5,363 bases of DNA from an uncultured Rhizobiaceae group bacterium (lineage in GTDB: Bacteria; Pseudomonadota; Alphaproteobacteria; Rhizobiales; Rhizobiaceae). Location of the stretch: the NCBI GenBank assembly GCA_937944075.1, contig CALDZZ010000115.1:1-5363 (forward strand), given 5' to 3'. Positions 5,229 through 5,363 of the stretch are shown piece by piece (the first letter of the stretch is position 1; each line of letters begins with the position of its first letter). Both the position numbers and the translations under genes were made by a program. Under the pieces are notes generated by a model. The model ran no database searches. It had not been told where the DNA came from and saw nothing but the letters and a program-made list of their open reading frames with translations.

Positions 5229-5257
5229 ATAAAAATTTTTTAATTTTCTTCAAATTC

Positions 5258-5363
5258 TCAGTTTATTTCGACCAAAACTTCGGCCTTGCCTTCTTCAAGT
5301 TGGTTCAGGATTCGTTCCAGCTTTACGCGGCGCTCGCCTTCCAGCTCTGCAAGATCTTCACGA
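5258..5363 (-). CDS. C-terminal end of an unidentified coiled-coil protein (partial)
   Basis: Only the last 34 codons and the TGA stop (5260-5258) lie in the window; the rest is beyond the right edge. The visible residues begin REDLAELEGERRVKLERILN and end EGKAEVLVEIN. They are highly charged with a leucine/isoleucine heptad pattern, consistent with a coiled-coil or long helix, ending in a short hydrophobic VLVEIN strand. The stretch has higher GC than the adjoining intergenic DNA and a terminator follows 30 bases after the stop, both of which support a real gene. I do not recognise the family from this fragment. Confidence 0.65.
   Translation of the reverse strand, partial: REDLAELEGERRVKLERILNQLEEGKAEVLVEIN

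Larger units (their letters stand above)
4763..5257. other. 495-base intergenic region without a convincing protein gene
   Basis: The stretch is AT-rich compared with its neighbours and no open frame in it has both a start signal and a protein-like composition. It holds the promoter region of the small minus-strand gene (about 4763-4840), the bidirectional terminator, the candidate small RNA with its hairpins and twin repeat, the 17-base palindrome and the terminator of the right-edge gene. The part from 4845 to 4910 shows only a minor dyad, TGAGA-CT-TCTCA at 4871-4882. Confidence 0.7.

Noticed and set aside
4763..5257. tRNA, CRISPR array, IS end or attachment site in the gap
   Set aside because: No cloverleaf, no regularly spaced repeat series (only two copies of an 8-mer) and no terminal inverted repeats with target duplication were found.

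Overview
This window looks like chromosomal DNA from an alphaproteobacterium of moderate GC content. That assignment is an inference from the protein types and gene style; no rRNA or other marker is present. Four complete genes, one gene entering from the left edge (possibly complete) and one gene tail at the right edge are recognisable. I see no insertion sequence, CRISPR array, tRNA, rRNA or phage module.

Left part (about 1-2538, + strand): a compact, probably co-transcribed trio. It holds an XRE-type helix-turn-helix protein with a coiled-coil tail, S-formylglutathione hydrolase (fghA, glutathione-dependent formaldehyde detoxification) and a 12-helix MFS transporter that starts at TTG five bases after the fghA stop. 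The glutathione-dependent formaldehyde dehydrogenase that precedes FghA in the pathway is not in the window.

Middle (2539-4331, + strand): a 125-base gap holds an inverted repeat and a possible promoter. It is followed by a well-preserved long-chain acyl-CoA synthetase (fadD), whose true start is the ATG at 2664 behind a strong ribosome binding site. Converging on it is a 144-residue minus-strand gene (4328-4762). The two stop codons share the tetranucleotide TTAA. This small protein resembles, from memory, the non-catalytic MGMT/alkyltransferase-like proteins, but this is tentative.

Right part (4763-5363): about 495 bases without a convincing protein gene, then the last 34 codons of an unidentified minus-strand coiled-coil protein. 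The gap is AT-rich and full of dyads. It has two intrinsic terminators (4913-4945 and about 5198-5228), several hairpins, a perfect 7+3+7 palindrome, and two copies of TTGGAGGA exactly 40 bases apart. The gene tail already has its own terminator, so the second one implies a separate short transcript. My best reading is a minus-strand small RNA of about 190 nt carrying two anti-Shine-Dalgarno (CCUCC) segments, in the manner of known alphaproteobacterial sRNAs. This is the least ordinary part of the window and is unproven. The coding genes themselves are ordinary.
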